Of a stretch of 64,000 nucleotides of DNA, positions 1 to 9,979 are shown one piece after another. Origin of the DNA: Gottfriedia luciferensis (GTDB taxonomy: Bacteria; Bacillota; Bacilli; Bacillales; Bacillaceae_G); contig NZ_MDKC01000002.1 in the NCBI RefSeq assembly GCF_001712755.1, forward strand, positions 248,001 to 312,000. Direction: 5' to 3'. The notes under the pieces were generated by a model, which was not told where the DNA came from, ran no database searches, and was given only the letters and a program-made list of their open reading frames with translations. The translations under genes and the position numbers were made by a program. The number at the start of each line of letters is the position of its first letter. Position 1 is the first letter of the stretch.

Positions 1-318
1 AAGCAAATTGATGTGATAAAAGTAGCAGATATAACAGAAGAATCAGTTATTGCTAGAGAACTAGCCTTAATAAAGGTAAGTACAAATGCAGCTACAAGAA
101 ATGAAATATATAGTCTAATTGAACCATTTAGAGCCTCAGTTATTGATGTAAGCCGTGATCAGATTGTCGTTCAAGTAACTGGTACTTCTGATAAGGTAGA
201 GGCTTTGATTGAGTTATTAAGACCTTTCGAACTAAAAGAAATAGCTCGAACAGGTGTAACCGCATTTACTAGATCCGCTAAACATAAGGAGCATGCTCAA
301 AAGCTACTCTCTTATTAA
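1..318 (+). CDS. ilvN: acetolactate synthase small subunit, C-terminal part (cut by window start)
   Basis: Regulatory small subunit of acetohydroxyacid synthase, the first enzyme of branched-chain amino acid synthesis. The reading frame is open from base 1 (K-Q-I-D-V-I-K), so the GTG at 13 is an internal codon and the real start lies upstream of the window. What is visible is the end of the ACT domain and the C-terminal half, with the family-typical stretches RELALIKV, IEPFRASVIDVSRD and EIARTGVTAF. It lies 39 bases before ilvC in the same orientation, the order expected for an ilvBN-ilvC-leuABCD operon. Any T-box leader would be upstream and cannot be seen. Confidence 0.95.
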   Translation, partial: KQIDVIKVADITEESVIARELALIKVSTNAATRNEIYSLIEPFRASVIDVSRDQIVVQVTGTSDKVEALIELLRPFELKEIARTGVTAFTRSAKHKEHAQKLLSY

Positions 319-336
319 ATAAAAAAATAAAACTAA

Positions 337-1368
<1,032 letters not shown>

Positions 1369-1371
1369 AAA

Positions 1372-2538
1372 ATGAGTAAAATTCAGTTTCTTGATACAAC
1401 ATTACGTGATGGCGAACAATCTCCTGGGGTTAATTTAAATCGATTTGAAAAGCTCGAAATTGCAAGACAACTAGAAGCTTTAGGTGTTGATATCATTGAG
1501 GCTGGTTTTGCCGCTTCCTCAGAAGGTGACTTTTTAGGTATTCAAGAGATTGCGAGACAGATTCGTTCTGTCTCCGTCTCAAGCCTTTCTCGAGCAAAAG
1601 ATTCAGATATTAAAACAGCATGGGATGCGTTAAAAAATGCTGCAGAACCGAGACTTCATATTTTTCTAGCAACAAGTGACATTCATATGAAATATAAATT
1701 AAACATGACGAGATTAGAAGTTTTGGAAACGGCTAAACATTGTGTGCAGCTTGCAAAATCCTTTTTTCCAAAAGTCCAAATTTCAGCTGAAGATGCCTGT
1801 CGTACTGATCGAGCATTTCTTGCCGAATTCGCAGAAACTGCCATTAAAGCAGGGGCTGATGTAATAAATATTCCAGATACTGTCGGTTACACAAGTCCTT
1901 CAGAGTACTACGACCTATTTAAATATTTACAAGAAAATGTACCGTCATATCATAAAGCCGTTTTTTCTTGTCACTGTCATGATGATCTAGGAATGGCAGT
2001 AGCGAATTCTTTAGCTGCTATACAGGCTGGAGCAACCCAAGTAGAATGCACCGTAAATGGAATTGGGGAAAGAGCAGGAAATGCTGCACTAGAAGAAATA
2101 GCCGTTGCACTACATATTAGGGAAGATGTTTACCGGAAAAATTCTAATTTACGATTACATGAAATTACGAAGACAAGTGAACTTGTTAGTCGTCTAACAG
2201 GTATGGTTGTCCAGAAGAATAAAGCAATTGTTGGTACAAATGCATTTGCTCATGAATCAGGTATTCATCAAGATGGCGTCCTAAAAGAACCGACAACATA
2301 TGAAATTATACCCCCTTCATTAATTGGACTATCTACTAATTCATTAGTATTAGGGAAACATTCAGGACGTCATGCTTTTACTGACAAATTAAAAGAACTT
2401 GGATTCAACTTTCCAACAGAAATTATAAACAAAGCGTTTATTCAATTTAAAGCTTTGACAGATTCGAAAAAAGAAATTACAGATGCAGATTTATTAAACA
2501 TTATTAGTAAGTGGAGCAAAAAGGAGGTTCTAAAATGA
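1372..2538 (+). CDS. leuA: 2-isopropylmalate synthase lacking the C-terminal regulatory domain
   Basis: Condenses acetyl-CoA with 2-oxoisovalerate, the committed step of leucine synthesis. The DRE-TIM metallolyase barrel is complete: [16 protein letters not shown] at the N-terminus, the metal-binding region [26 protein letters not shown], and the subdomain sequence GKHSGRHAF. The protein stops at 388 residues, soon after the KKEITDADL region, whereas LeuA of B. subtilis type is about 510-520 and ends in a leucine-binding dimer domain. The stop overlaps the leuB start as ATGA (2535-2538), and the leuB ribosome binding site lies inside leuA, so the short form looks native rather than a chance frameshift. 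The motifs and operon position favour LeuA over homocitrate synthase. Confidence 0.93.
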   Translation: MSKIQFLDTTLRDGEQSPGVNLNRFEKLEIARQLEALGVDIIEAGFAASSEGDFLGIQEIARQIRSVSVSSLSRAKDSDIKTAWDALKNAAEPRLHIFLATSDIHMKYKLNMTRLEVLETAKHCVQLAKSFFPKVQISAEDACRTDRAFLAEFAETAIKAGADVINIPDTVGYTSPSEYYDLFKYLQENVPSYHKAVFSCHCHDDLGMAVANSLAAIQAGATQVECTVNGIGERAGNAALEEIAVALHIREDVYRKNSNLRLHEITKTSELVSRLTGMVVQKNKAIVGTNAFAHESGIHQDGVLKEPTTYEIIPPSLIGLSTNSLVLGKHSGRHAFTDKLKELGFNFPTEIINKAFIQFKALTDSKKEITDADLLNIISKWSKKEVLK

Positions 2539-3602
2539 AATTAAAAATCGCATGTCTTCCAGGAGACGGAATCGGACCAGAAATTATGAGTTCAGCAGTA
2601 CAGGTATTAGAACAGATTGCAAAATCTTATCAACATGACTTTACTTTTTCAACAAATTTATTCGGAGGTCACGCGATCGATGAAACAGGTACTTCATTAC
2701 CGAAAGAAACATTAGATAATTGTTTAAATTCGGATGCCGTATTATTGGCAGCAGTAGGTGGACCAAAATGGGATCAAGGTGTTGAACGACCAGAAAGTGG
2801 CTTATTAAGATTAAGAAAATCACTTAATTTATATGCAAATATTCGACCAGTCGATGTTTACGATGAACTTGTAAATCATTCTCCGTTAAAATCTGAACAA
2901 GTCAGAAATGTAAGCTTTGTCGTCGTTCGAGAATTAACAGGCGGAATTTATTTTTCCGAACCTCGATTCCATAATGAAAATGAAGCAACGGATACTCTTT
3001 CCTATACTAGAGAAGAAATTGAACGAATTGTAACGTATGGATTTGAGTTAGCAAAAACTAGAAAAGGTAAACTTACATCAGTTGATAAAGCAAATGTATT
3101 AGAATCTAGTAAACTTTGGCGAAAAATTGTAAATGAATTAAGTTCAAACTATCCAGAAGTTGAGGTTGAGCATATTCTTGTTGATGCAGCAGCGATGGAG
3201 TTAATTCGAAACCCAAGAAGATTTGATGTAATCGTTACTGAAAATTTATTTGGGGATATTTTAAGCGATGAAGCTTCGATGATTACTGGTTCATTAGGAA
3301 TGCTACCTTCTGCAAGTAAATCAGGCAAAGGTCCTTCATTATATGAACCAATTCACGGTTCAGCACCAGATATCGCTGGACAAAATAAGGCTAACCCTAT
3401 AGCAATATTAAGGTCAGTGGCGATGATGCTTCGTGATTTTAACTTAGTTGATGAGGCAAACTCGATTGAAAACGCGATTGTCAATTCAATCAATAATGGC
3501 TATTTAACTGGTGACCTAGGTGGTAACAGTTCAACGATTGAATTTACAGAACAAGTAGTAAAGGAATTACAATTTCAAACAGTTGGAGGTACTATTCGAT
3601 GA
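2535..3602 (+). CDS. leuB: 3-isopropylmalate dehydrogenase
   Basis: Oxidative decarboxylation of 3-isopropylmalate with NAD+. Beta-decarboxylating dehydrogenase family: [13 protein letters not shown] at the N-terminus, [21 protein letters not shown], the substrate and metal loop [13 protein letters not shown], and [18 protein letters not shown] for NAD binding. The start is the ATG at 2535, eight bases after AAGGAGG (2521-2527), giving 355 residues; a GTG at 2511 in frame has no such site. It overlaps leuA by four bases and leuC by four bases, so the genes are probably translationally coupled. Confidence 0.96.
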   Translation: MKLKIACLPGDGIGPEIMSSAVQVLEQIAKSYQHDFTFSTNLFGGHAIDETGTSLPKETLDNCLNSDAVLLAAVGGPKWDQGVERPESGLLRLRKSLNLYANIRPVDVYDELVNHSPLKSEQVRNVSFVVVRELTGGIYFSEPRFHNENEATDTLSYTREEIERIVTYGFELAKTRKGKLTSVDKANVLESSKLWRKIVNELSSNYPEVEVEHILVDAAAMELIRNPRRFDVIVTENLFGDILSDEASMITGSLGMLPSASKSGKGPSLYEPIHGSAPDIAGQNKANPIAILRSVAMMLRDFNLVDEANSIENAIVNSINNGYLTGDLGGNSSTIEFTEQVVKELQFQTVGGTIR

Positions 3603-4993
3603 AACAAACATTGTTTGATAAACTTTGGCAAAATCATGTTGTAACTGGTGAAGTAGGTAAACCACAGCTTTTGTATATCGATTTACACTTAGTCCATGAG
3701 GTAACTTCTCCGCAAGCTTTTGAAGGATTGAGATTATCCAATCGAAAAGTAAGAAGACCAGAATTAACATTTGCGACGATGGATCATAATGTACCAACAC
3801 AAAATCAATTAGTCATCACTGACTTAATTGCTAAACAACAAATGGATACGTTAAGGAATAATTGTCAAGAGTTCAATATTCCTTTAGCAGATATTACGGA
3901 TGAGGACCAAGGGATTGTCCACGTAATCGGACCTGAACTAGGGTTAACTCAGCCGGGAAAAACAATTGTCTGTGGAGATAGTCATACATCAACACACGGC
4001 GCATTTGGTGCTTTAGCTTTTGGAATTGGAACAAGTGAAGTTGAACATGTTTTAGCAACACAAACTTTATGGCAAGTTAAGCCGAAGTCAATGGGTGTGA
4101 AACTTGATGGTAAGCTTCCAAAAGGTGTATATGCGAAAGATATCATTCTTCATTTACTAGCAACTTATGGTGTATCAATGGGAACTGGATTTGTTATTGA
4201 GTTTTATGGTGAAGCAATTTCAAATATGTCAATGGAAGAGCGTATGACTTTATGTAATATGGCGATTGAGGGAGGAGCAAAAGCAGGATTAGTTGCTCCA
4301 GATCAAAAAACTTTCGATTATTTAAAAGGTCGAAAATATACAGTAAATTCATATGATGAAAAATTAGTAGAATGGAAGAAATTATATACAGAAGAGGGAG
4401 CAACATTTGATAAAACAATTGAAGTGGATGTAGCAACCCTTGCACCTTACGTAACTTGGGGAACAAATCCTGGAATGGGCGTAAGAATTGATGAAGCCCT
4501 TCCAAAAGCCAAGGATGAGAACTACGAACGAGCTTATGAATATATGGGATTAAAACCAGAAATCACACCGAATGAGATTCCAGTTCAACACGTATTCATT
4601 GGTTCATGTACAAATTCTAGATTGTCAGATTTAGAGGAAGCTGCAAATTATCTTAAAGGAAAGAAAGTAAAATCTGATGTCCGTGCATTAGTTGTTCCAG
4701 GATCAAAAAAGGTTCGTAATGCAGCAATGGCAAAAGGACTACATAAAGTCTTTATAGAAGCAGGATTTGAATGGAGGGAAGCTGGTTGTTCGATGTGTCT
4801 AGCAATGAATCCAGACCAAGTACCAGCTGGAGAACATTGTGCATCTACTTCAAACCGAAATTTTGAAGGAAGACAAGGTAAAGGAGCAAGAACACATTTA
4901 GTCAGTCCAGTAATGGCAGCGGCTGCTGCGGTACATGGTCATTTTATTGATATTCGAAAGGAGCAAGCAAATGAAACCGTTACGTACGCATAA
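3599..4993 (+). CDS. leuC: 3-isopropylmalate dehydratase large subunit
   Basis: Large subunit of isopropylmalate isomerase, carrying the [4Fe-4S] cluster. The aconitase-family landmarks are present: [31 protein letters not shown], and the three cluster cysteines in GSCTNSR and [10 protein letters not shown]. The length of 464 residues is typical. The start ATG overlaps the leuB stop as ATGA, with TTGGAGG at 3583-3589 as ribosome binding site. It partners with LeuD, which begins 23 bases before the end of this gene. Confidence 0.96.
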   Translation: MKQTLFDKLWQNHVVTGEVGKPQLLYIDLHLVHEVTSPQAFEGLRLSNRKVRRPELTFATMDHNVPTQNQLVITDLIAKQQMDTLRNNCQEFNIPLADITDEDQGIVHVIGPELGLTQPGKTIVCGDSHTSTHGAFGALAFGIGTSEVEHVLATQTLWQVKPKSMGVKLDGKLPKGVYAKDIILHLLATYGVSMGTGFVIEFYGEAISNMSMEERMTLCNMAIEGGAKAGLVAPDQKTFDYLKGRKYTVNSYDEKLVEWKKLYTEEGATFDKTIEVDVATLAPYVTWGTNPGMGVRIDEALPKAKDENYERAYEYMGLKPEITPNEIPVQHVFIGSCTNSRLSDLEEAANYLKGKKVKSDVRALVVPGSKKVRNAAMAKGLHKVFIEAGFEWREAGCSMCLAMNPDQVPAGEHCASTSNRNFEGRQGKGARTHLVSPVMAAAAAVHGHFIDIRKEQANETVTYA

Positions 4994-5546
4994 AGGCACA
5001 ACTGTATCAATTATGTTAGATAATATCGACACAGACCAAATTATTCCAAAACAATATTTAAAGCGAATTGAACGAACTGGCTTTGGAGAATTTTTATTCG
5101 ATGAATGGCGATATCATGATGATCGCTCACCAAATCAATCTTTTTCATTAAATAATGAGGAACGGAAAAATGCTTCAATCTTAATAAGTGGAAATAATTT
5201 TGGTTGCGGATCATCTAGAGAACACGCACCTTGGGCATTAAATGATTATGGATTTACAATTATTATTGCTGGTAGCTTCGCAGATATTTTCTACAATAAC
5301 TGTATAAAAAATGGTATGCTGCCGATTGTCTTAAATGATGAGATTCGCTCACAATTATCTTCATTAAGTGGGAATCAAGAAATTGAAGTCGATTTAGAAA
5401 AACAAGTCGTTAAAACAGTATTTGGTAACTTTGAATTTTCAATCGATCCTGTTTGGAAAGAAAAATTACTAAATGGCTTAGATGATATTGCGATTACGAT
5501 GAAATATGAAAATGACATTGCAAAATATGAAAAATTACATGTATAA
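4971..5546 (+). CDS. leuD: 3-isopropylmalate dehydratase small subunit
   Basis: Swivelling small subunit that completes isopropylmalate isomerase with LeuC. Motifs [13 protein letters not shown] and [16 protein letters not shown] are diagnostic. The start is the ATG at 4971 behind AAGGAG (4958-4963), giving 191 residues; the open frame runs further upstream inside leuC but without a ribosome binding site. It is the last gene of the operon and is followed within ten bases by an intrinsic terminator. Confidence 0.96.
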   Translation: MKPLRTHKGTTVSIMLDNIDTDQIIPKQYLKRIERTGFGEFLFDEWRYHDDRSPNQSFSLNNEERKNASILISGNNFGCGSSREHAPWALNDYGFTIIIAGSFADIFYNNCIKNGMLPIVLNDEIRSQLSSLSGNQEIEVDLEKQVVKTVFGNFEFSIDPVWKEKLLNGLDDIAITMKYENDIAKYEKLHV

Positions 5547-5555
5547 CTAAAAAAG

Positions 5556-5599
5556 GAAGTGTCTTATAAGCCTGCAAACTTATTAGGCACTTCTTTTTT
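5556..5599 (+). terminator. intrinsic terminator of the ilv-leu operon
   Basis: A 15-bp stem pairs 5556-5570 with 5579-5593 (two G-U pairs) and is followed directly by a run of T. It lies immediately after leuD. Confidence 0.9.
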
Positions 5600-5694
5600 A
5601 TCTGAATTCGTGTGAAAACAAGGGAATAAATAGGATGGTTAGTTAAGAATATTGAAAGAGCTCTGTCTAATTTGACTTTACTTCTAAAAACGTG

Positions 5695-6714
5695 TTAGTT
5701 GCATATAAAATTACAATGCCAATCGGGGAATTCCTGGTTATGTTCAAGAAGGTACTCGATCATAATTTTTGAATCATCTGGTAGTTTTCGCTCTAATTCT
5801 GACCAACCAATAAATTGAAGTTTCTTAGGTAACTCAACATGACATGTAATTATATCCCAAAAGTTGTCCCAATCTTCACTATAAGTATCTGGAAATGATA
5901 GTTTTTCTTTTAATACTTGATGCAATTCATGACTGTTGTTGATTAACGATACATCAATCGTTATACTTTTTTCTTCTGATCTGTTAAATTCTTTTAGAAA
6001 ATCAGTAAAAAAATTTCTAATGACAAATCGATATCGATAAACTAAATATCCTAACACATTAAATAAAGCAAATAGGATGATCCATCCAGTATTTAATCTT
6101 TTATCTCGGTAGGTATTTATCGTTGTCCATATAGTGAATAAGGTTAAATAGATTGATAAGCCTACTAATAAAACAAATCCTGCAAATGTACTAAAAGTCC
6201 TATGTTTCATTTCGATATACCAATCACTATCTCCATTCCCGCTTGAGAAAAAGTCAGGAACTAACCATTTTGGGGACCATACAATTCTTTTATAATGAAA
6301 TTCTGGCTCCATGTTTTCAGTATTATAAGAATTCAAATTTATTCCTTCATTCTTAATTTTCATCGAACTGAATATGCTTATTTCAGAAATATAATCGGTA
6401 CTTACTATTATACTTTTTATATTTTTGATCAATTCTGGTGTCATTAATTCCTTGTTTGTTAATTCATCAGCTATTTGAGTAGAAATAATCGATAGTTCTT
6501 GTGATTTTTGTTCTTCGTTTATCCAAACGAAAGTAAAAATTAATAAAGATAATATAAGTACAGTAAACGCAATGTAAAGAATCCCTTTTGCACATAATTT
6601 TTGATTATTAAACAAATGGCTATTGATTGAGTACATTTCCTTTTCTAAGCCATAAAACTTGTAATCAAGCTTAATCGGTACTTTCTCTAATTTTCCTTCT
6701 GCATTTAATTCCAC
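5695..6714 (-). CDS. membrane-anchored barstar-domain protein
   Basis: A 339-residue protein with a TM helix near residues 46-66, an extracytoplasmic stretch, two more TM helices (about 175-195 and 210-230), then a C-terminal barstar-type domain (about 250-339). In that domain SEDWDNFWDIIT keeps the Asp-Trp-Asp positions (barstar Asp35, Trp38, Asp39) used by barstar to plug the barnase active site, followed by VELP. The GTG start at 6714 is supported by GGAGG at 6721-6725. The domain is a close paralogue of the one at 37130-37507; both end in the residues EHNQEFP-W-C-F and an Asn codon. Barstars inhibit cytoplasmic ribonucleases; a membrane-tied form could protect against an incoming RNase toxin, but that is inference. 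No barnase-like gene is adjacent. The stop codon lies in the sequence CAACTAACAC, which also forms the left end of the island repeat. Confidence 0.8.
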   Translation of the reverse strand: MELNAEGKLEKVPIKLDYKFYGLEKEMYSINSHLFNNQKLCAKGILYIAFTVLILSLLIFTFVWINEEQKSQELSIISTQIADELTNKELMTPELIKNIKSIIVSTDYISEISIFSSMKIKNEGINLNSYNTENMEPEFHYKRIVWSPKWLVPDFFSSGNGDSDWYIEMKHRTFSTFAGFVLLVGLSIYLTLFTIWTTINTYRDKRLNTGWIILFALFNVLGYLVYRYRFVIRNFFTDFLKEFNRSEEKSITIDVSLINNSHELHQVLKEKLSFPDTYSEDWDNFWDIITCHVELPKKLQFIGWSELERKLPDDSKIMIEYLLEHNQEFPDWHCNFICN

Positions 6715-7029
6715 TAGATACCTCCAAAAATTCCATATAATTCCATTTTACCATAAAATTAAAAGTGAAATAATTCATAATTTTAGAAATGCTAATCAGT
6801 TTTTTAAATTATTTTATTTGAATTCGCTTTTTATTCATAGAAATTCAGACATACTTATTCAATTAAACTACCATGTTGTAGAACAAGTGAATTTTCAATG
6901 TACTTTTCGTAAAATTAATTTTAATTTTGTCGATAAAATTAACTTAAATGCAAAATAGTTGTTTGAATATTTAGATTATTGTTTAATAAGATTAAAAATA
7001 CATTATTAATCTAGAGAGAGGTGATTAAA
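6715..7029. other. divergent intergenic region
   Basis: About 315 AT-rich bases between two divergent genes. It must hold both promoters; apart from the two ribosome binding sites I see no convincing operator or hairpin. Confidence 0.5.
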
Positions 7030-7878
7030 TTGAACCTAAAAATAATTGTAGATAGCTCTTCTGATCTTCCATCTGAACTATTGATTAAATACGATATTTC
7101 AGTCATTCCATTAAGAGTCTATGACCAATTAGAAAAAGAGTATCTTGACGGAGTAAATCTACAATCACATGAGTTAATGCAAAGAATGAAAAATGGGGAG
7201 AACTTTACTTCATCTTTACCTTCTTATGATGCAATTTATCAAACTTTAGCCTCATGTAGTAAAGAGCAAAATTGTGTCTATCTTACTTGTTCTGGTGACT
7301 TATCTGGTACGTATAATTTTGCACAATTAGTAAAACTAGATATTTTAGAAAACAATCCAAATGCCTCTATTCATATTATCGATACTAGATCTGTATCACT
7401 TGGAATTTGCGTATTAGTTATGGAGCTGATAGAAGGCTTAAATAATAATGAATCTTTTGAAAATCTAATGAAACAATTAAATCAAAATATAAGTAAGATC
7501 CAACATATTTTTACGATAGAAGATCTCCAATATTTAATACGTGGCGGTCGTGTTGGTAAGTTTGCCGGATTTTTAGGTGGCATGCTTAATATAAATCCGA
7601 TTATGGAAGTAAGCGAAGGGAAGTTTAAACCACTTGAAAAAGTACGAGGTCGAAAAAAAGCATTAAATCGTATGCTTGAACTAATGAAGACACGGAAAGA
7701 TGAACTTAGTAAAAATGTTGGAGTTGTATATGGGGTAAAAGATGATTCCACCGAACAATTTATTAAACAATTAAAGGATCTAATTGGTAGTGAACAGATT
7801 ATAGAAAACTCAGTTGGTTCAGCAGTCGGCGTTCACACGGGTCCTAGTGCAATAGGAATCTTTTTTCTTGCTAATTAA
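7030..7878 (+). CDS. DegV family fatty-acid-binding protein (FakB-like)
   Basis: DegV/FakB proteins bind a fatty acid and present it to the FakA kinase for phospholipid synthesis. Family motifs: IVDSSSDLPSELL at the start, the ligand-contacting TSSLPS, LTCSGDLSGTYNFA, IDTRSVSLG and RGGRVGK. The length of 282 residues is typical. A TTG start at 7030 fits the GAGAGAGGTGAT site at 7012-7023 better than the GTG at 7021, which lies inside that site. It stands alone with its own terminator. Which fatty acid it binds cannot be read from the sequence. Confidence 0.88.
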   Translation: MNLKIIVDSSSDLPSELLIKYDISVIPLRVYDQLEKEYLDGVNLQSHELMQRMKNGENFTSSLPSYDAIYQTLASCSKEQNCVYLTCSGDLSGTYNFAQLVKLDILENNPNASIHIIDTRSVSLGICVLVMELIEGLNNNESFENLMKQLNQNISKIQHIFTIEDLQYLIRGGRVGKFAGFLGGMLNINPIMEVSEGKFKPLEKVRGRKKALNRMLELMKTRKDELSKNVGVVYGVKDDSTEQFIKQLKDLIGSEQIIENSVGSAVGVHTGPSAIGIFFLAN

Positions 7879-7891
7879 GAAATTCGTTTCG

Positions 7892-7917
7892 ACTCTCAAG
7901 TGGTGAGAGTTTTTTTG
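7892..7917 (+). terminator. intrinsic terminator after the DegV gene
   Basis: Stem ACTCTC (7892-7897) pairs with GAGAGT (7905-7910), followed by seven T. Confidence 0.85.
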
Positions 7918-8788
7918 TTTCGTAAAACTTTCAAATTTAAAATATATGGATATAACAAAAAAAGTTTAATAGGAAATAATAACACATTCCTATTGTTTAT
8001 AAAGAGACATGTTTATTGATGATAAAACAAGTTTTGACAAAGTGATTTGTAAAAATATTAGAAAACCTGTCATTTTTAAATAGAAAATCACTGCTATTTT
8101 GAATACAGTAGATTATTCCTGTGGAAATTAATTTTAGTAGGATAGAAGTTTAAGTTACTACTATTTCAATAGAAAGAATGTATGAAAAACTAAGGTAATC
8201 ACATTCTGTAATTAAGGACTATTGGTGGATGGTCGTTTTTAACAACTGCAAATAAAAACATCAAAAGTGCAAACAAAATCACCTAATCTGCAATTAAAAT
8301 TGTTAAAACTGCAAACAAATTATCTGAAACTGCAATTAAGATACTCCAATCTATATGCAACGTTCAAAATATGCTTAAAATCTAGCGAATCTTCTATAAA
8401 AAGCTTTCAATTAATACAAAAAAAGAATTACTTTGGAAATAAAGTGCAGTTTTTAATGAATATCGATCTATTAAGTTTCCTCACTCTAACAAAGGCATTT
8501 AATAGGAATTTCACGTACCGAATTGAATTGAATTGAATAAAAATACATAACTATTAGATAAAGAAAAACAGAAACAAAAATCTATTAAAATATAGAACCC
8601 TACCCTAAAAACTCATAAACTAAAACACCTAAATCTCATAATTCACTTCATACTATCCCCCACAATCATTCCTTGCTAATCATTTTACTAAACCGTATTT
8701 AACTTTTTTGGTAAAATAAAAATTGAGTAGTATTTATTAACCGTCTTTTTTACATATTTAAATTCGTTCAAGAATAGGAGTGAGGTAA
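7918..8788. other. long non-coding intergenic region
   Basis: About 870 bases with no convincing gene. An 89-codon open frame at 8267-8536 has no ribosome binding site and is largely translated tandem repeat (8245-8349). The last 60 bases hold the ribosome binding site of the next gene. Confidence 0.6.
8245..8349 (+). repeat. 21-bp tandem repeat, five units
   Basis: Five head-to-tail 21-base units begin at 8245, 8266, 8287, 8308 and 8329. Each opens with (A/T)(C/G)TGCAA(A/T) and continues in A-rich sequence; they have diverged but keep exact spacing. Confidence 0.85.
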
Positions 8789-9793
8789 TTGAAAGCTTAT
8801 ATTTTAAGAGACACTAAAGGGCCAGAGTCACTAAAATTTGAAAATGTTGAGATTGGTGCTGTTCATCCGAATGAAGTTGTGATTAAGTTAAAGGCAGCAT
8901 CGTTAAACAGACGTGACTTTTTTATAACGCACGGTATGTATCCTGGGATGAAATTGGACGGGATTTTAGGATCTGATGGTGCTGGAGTTATTGAAGCTAT
9001 CGGTGAAGAAGTAACAGGATTTTCTGTAGGTGATGAAGTAATCATGAACCCGAGCTTAAACTGGGGGGATCGTGATGATATCAATTCTGATGAATTCACT
9101 GTACTTGGAATGCCTTCTAATGGTACATTTGCTGAATTTATTAAACTATCAGTTGAAAATGTTTATAAAAAACCTTCGTACTTGTCATGGGAAGAGGCTG
9201 CAGCAATACCCTTAGCTGCACTTACTGCATATAGAGCATTAATTACACGTGGTCAATTACAAAAGAATGATACAGTATTGATTCCAGGTATAGGTAGTGG
9301 AGTAGCATTATATGCATTACAAATGGCTGTTGCATTCGGTTCAAAAGTACTAGTTACATCGAGTAGCAATGAAAAAATTGAAAAGGCAATTGAAATGGGT
9401 GCGACTGCTGGTTTTAATTACCGAGAAAATGATTGGTATAAAAAACTTCGTAAAGAATTTGGATTTGTAAACCTTACGATCGATGGAGTTGGTGGTGAAT
9501 CATTTAATCGATTAATTGATTTGACTGCTCAAGGTGGAAGAATCGTATCATTCGGTGCGACAAATGGACCAGTTCCTCAAACAGTCTTGCCAAAAGTATT
9601 CTTTAAAAATATGGATATTAGAGGGACTACCATGGGAAGTCCAAGAGAGTTTGAACAAATGTTGGCATTTTTTGAAGAACATAAAATTAAACCAATCATT
9701 GATCAATCTTTTGAATTTACGGATGTCATTAGTGCATTACAACGAATGGGTGAAGGAAATAATTTTGGTAAAATTACCGTTAAAATTGGTTAA
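8789..9793 (+). CDS. zinc-independent MDR-family oxidoreductase (quinone oxidoreductase-like)
   Basis: Medium-chain dehydrogenase/reductase with the GroES-like N-terminal domain (LGSDGAGVIEAIGEEVTGF, VGDEV) and a Rossmann C-terminal domain (VLIPGIGSGVALYALQMA). The usual catalytic-zinc cysteine is replaced (ASLNRRDF), so it is the zinc-free, NADPH:quinone-reductase type; the substrate is unknown. The TTG start at 8789 has GGAGTGAGG (8778-8786) at its 5' side. 334 residues, normal length, single gene with its own terminator, just upstream of a beta-oxidation operon. Confidence 0.88.
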   Translation: MKAYILRDTKGPESLKFENVEIGAVHPNEVVIKLKAASLNRRDFFITHGMYPGMKLDGILGSDGAGVIEAIGEEVTGFSVGDEVIMNPSLNWGDRDDINSDEFTVLGMPSNGTFAEFIKLSVENVYKKPSYLSWEEAAAIPLAALTAYRALITRGQLQKNDTVLIPGIGSGVALYALQMAVAFGSKVLVTSSSNEKIEKAIEMGATAGFNYRENDWYKKLRKEFGFVNLTIDGVGGESFNRLIDLTAQGGRIVSFGATNGPVPQTVLPKVFFKNMDIRGTTMGSPREFEQMLAFFEEHKIKPIIDQSFEFTDVISALQRMGEGNNFGKITVKIG

Positions 9794-9828
9794 TTTGAAT
9801 TGTTTTTTACAAGTTTGTCTTCAATCAA

Positions 9829-9858
9829 AAGAACTGAATTATTCAGTTCTTTTTTTTT
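9829..9858 (+). terminator. intrinsic terminator after the MDR gene
   Basis: Stem AAGAACTGAAT (9829-9839) pairs with ATTCAGTTCTT (9841-9851) and runs into T residues. Only one base lies between the arms, so the innermost pairs must open to form the loop. Confidence 0.85.
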
Positions 9859-9934
9859 GCTCCTTGATAAATTACAATTAACATCATATGATTATTACAA
9901 ATGTAATATTTAAAAAATTTAGTATTTTGAGTAT

Positions 9935-9948
9935 TGTAAGCGTTTTAT
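9935..9948 (+). promoter_or_regulatory. candidate cre (CcpA) site
   Basis: TGTAAGCGTTTTAT matches the catabolite-responsive element consensus TGWAARCGYTWNCW at all but one position. It lies 32 bases before the start of an acyl-CoA dehydrogenase, between a possible -35 (TTGAGT, 9928-9933) and the gene, where CcpA binding would repress fatty-acid catabolism in glucose. Confidence 0.5.
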
Positions 9949-9979
9949 TAAAGTGATTAATTATTTTGGGGGGCTTATT

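Noticed and set aside
8267-8536. 89-codon open reading frame.
   Set aside because: No ribosome binding site, composition dominated by the 21-bp tandem repeat, no protein-like features.
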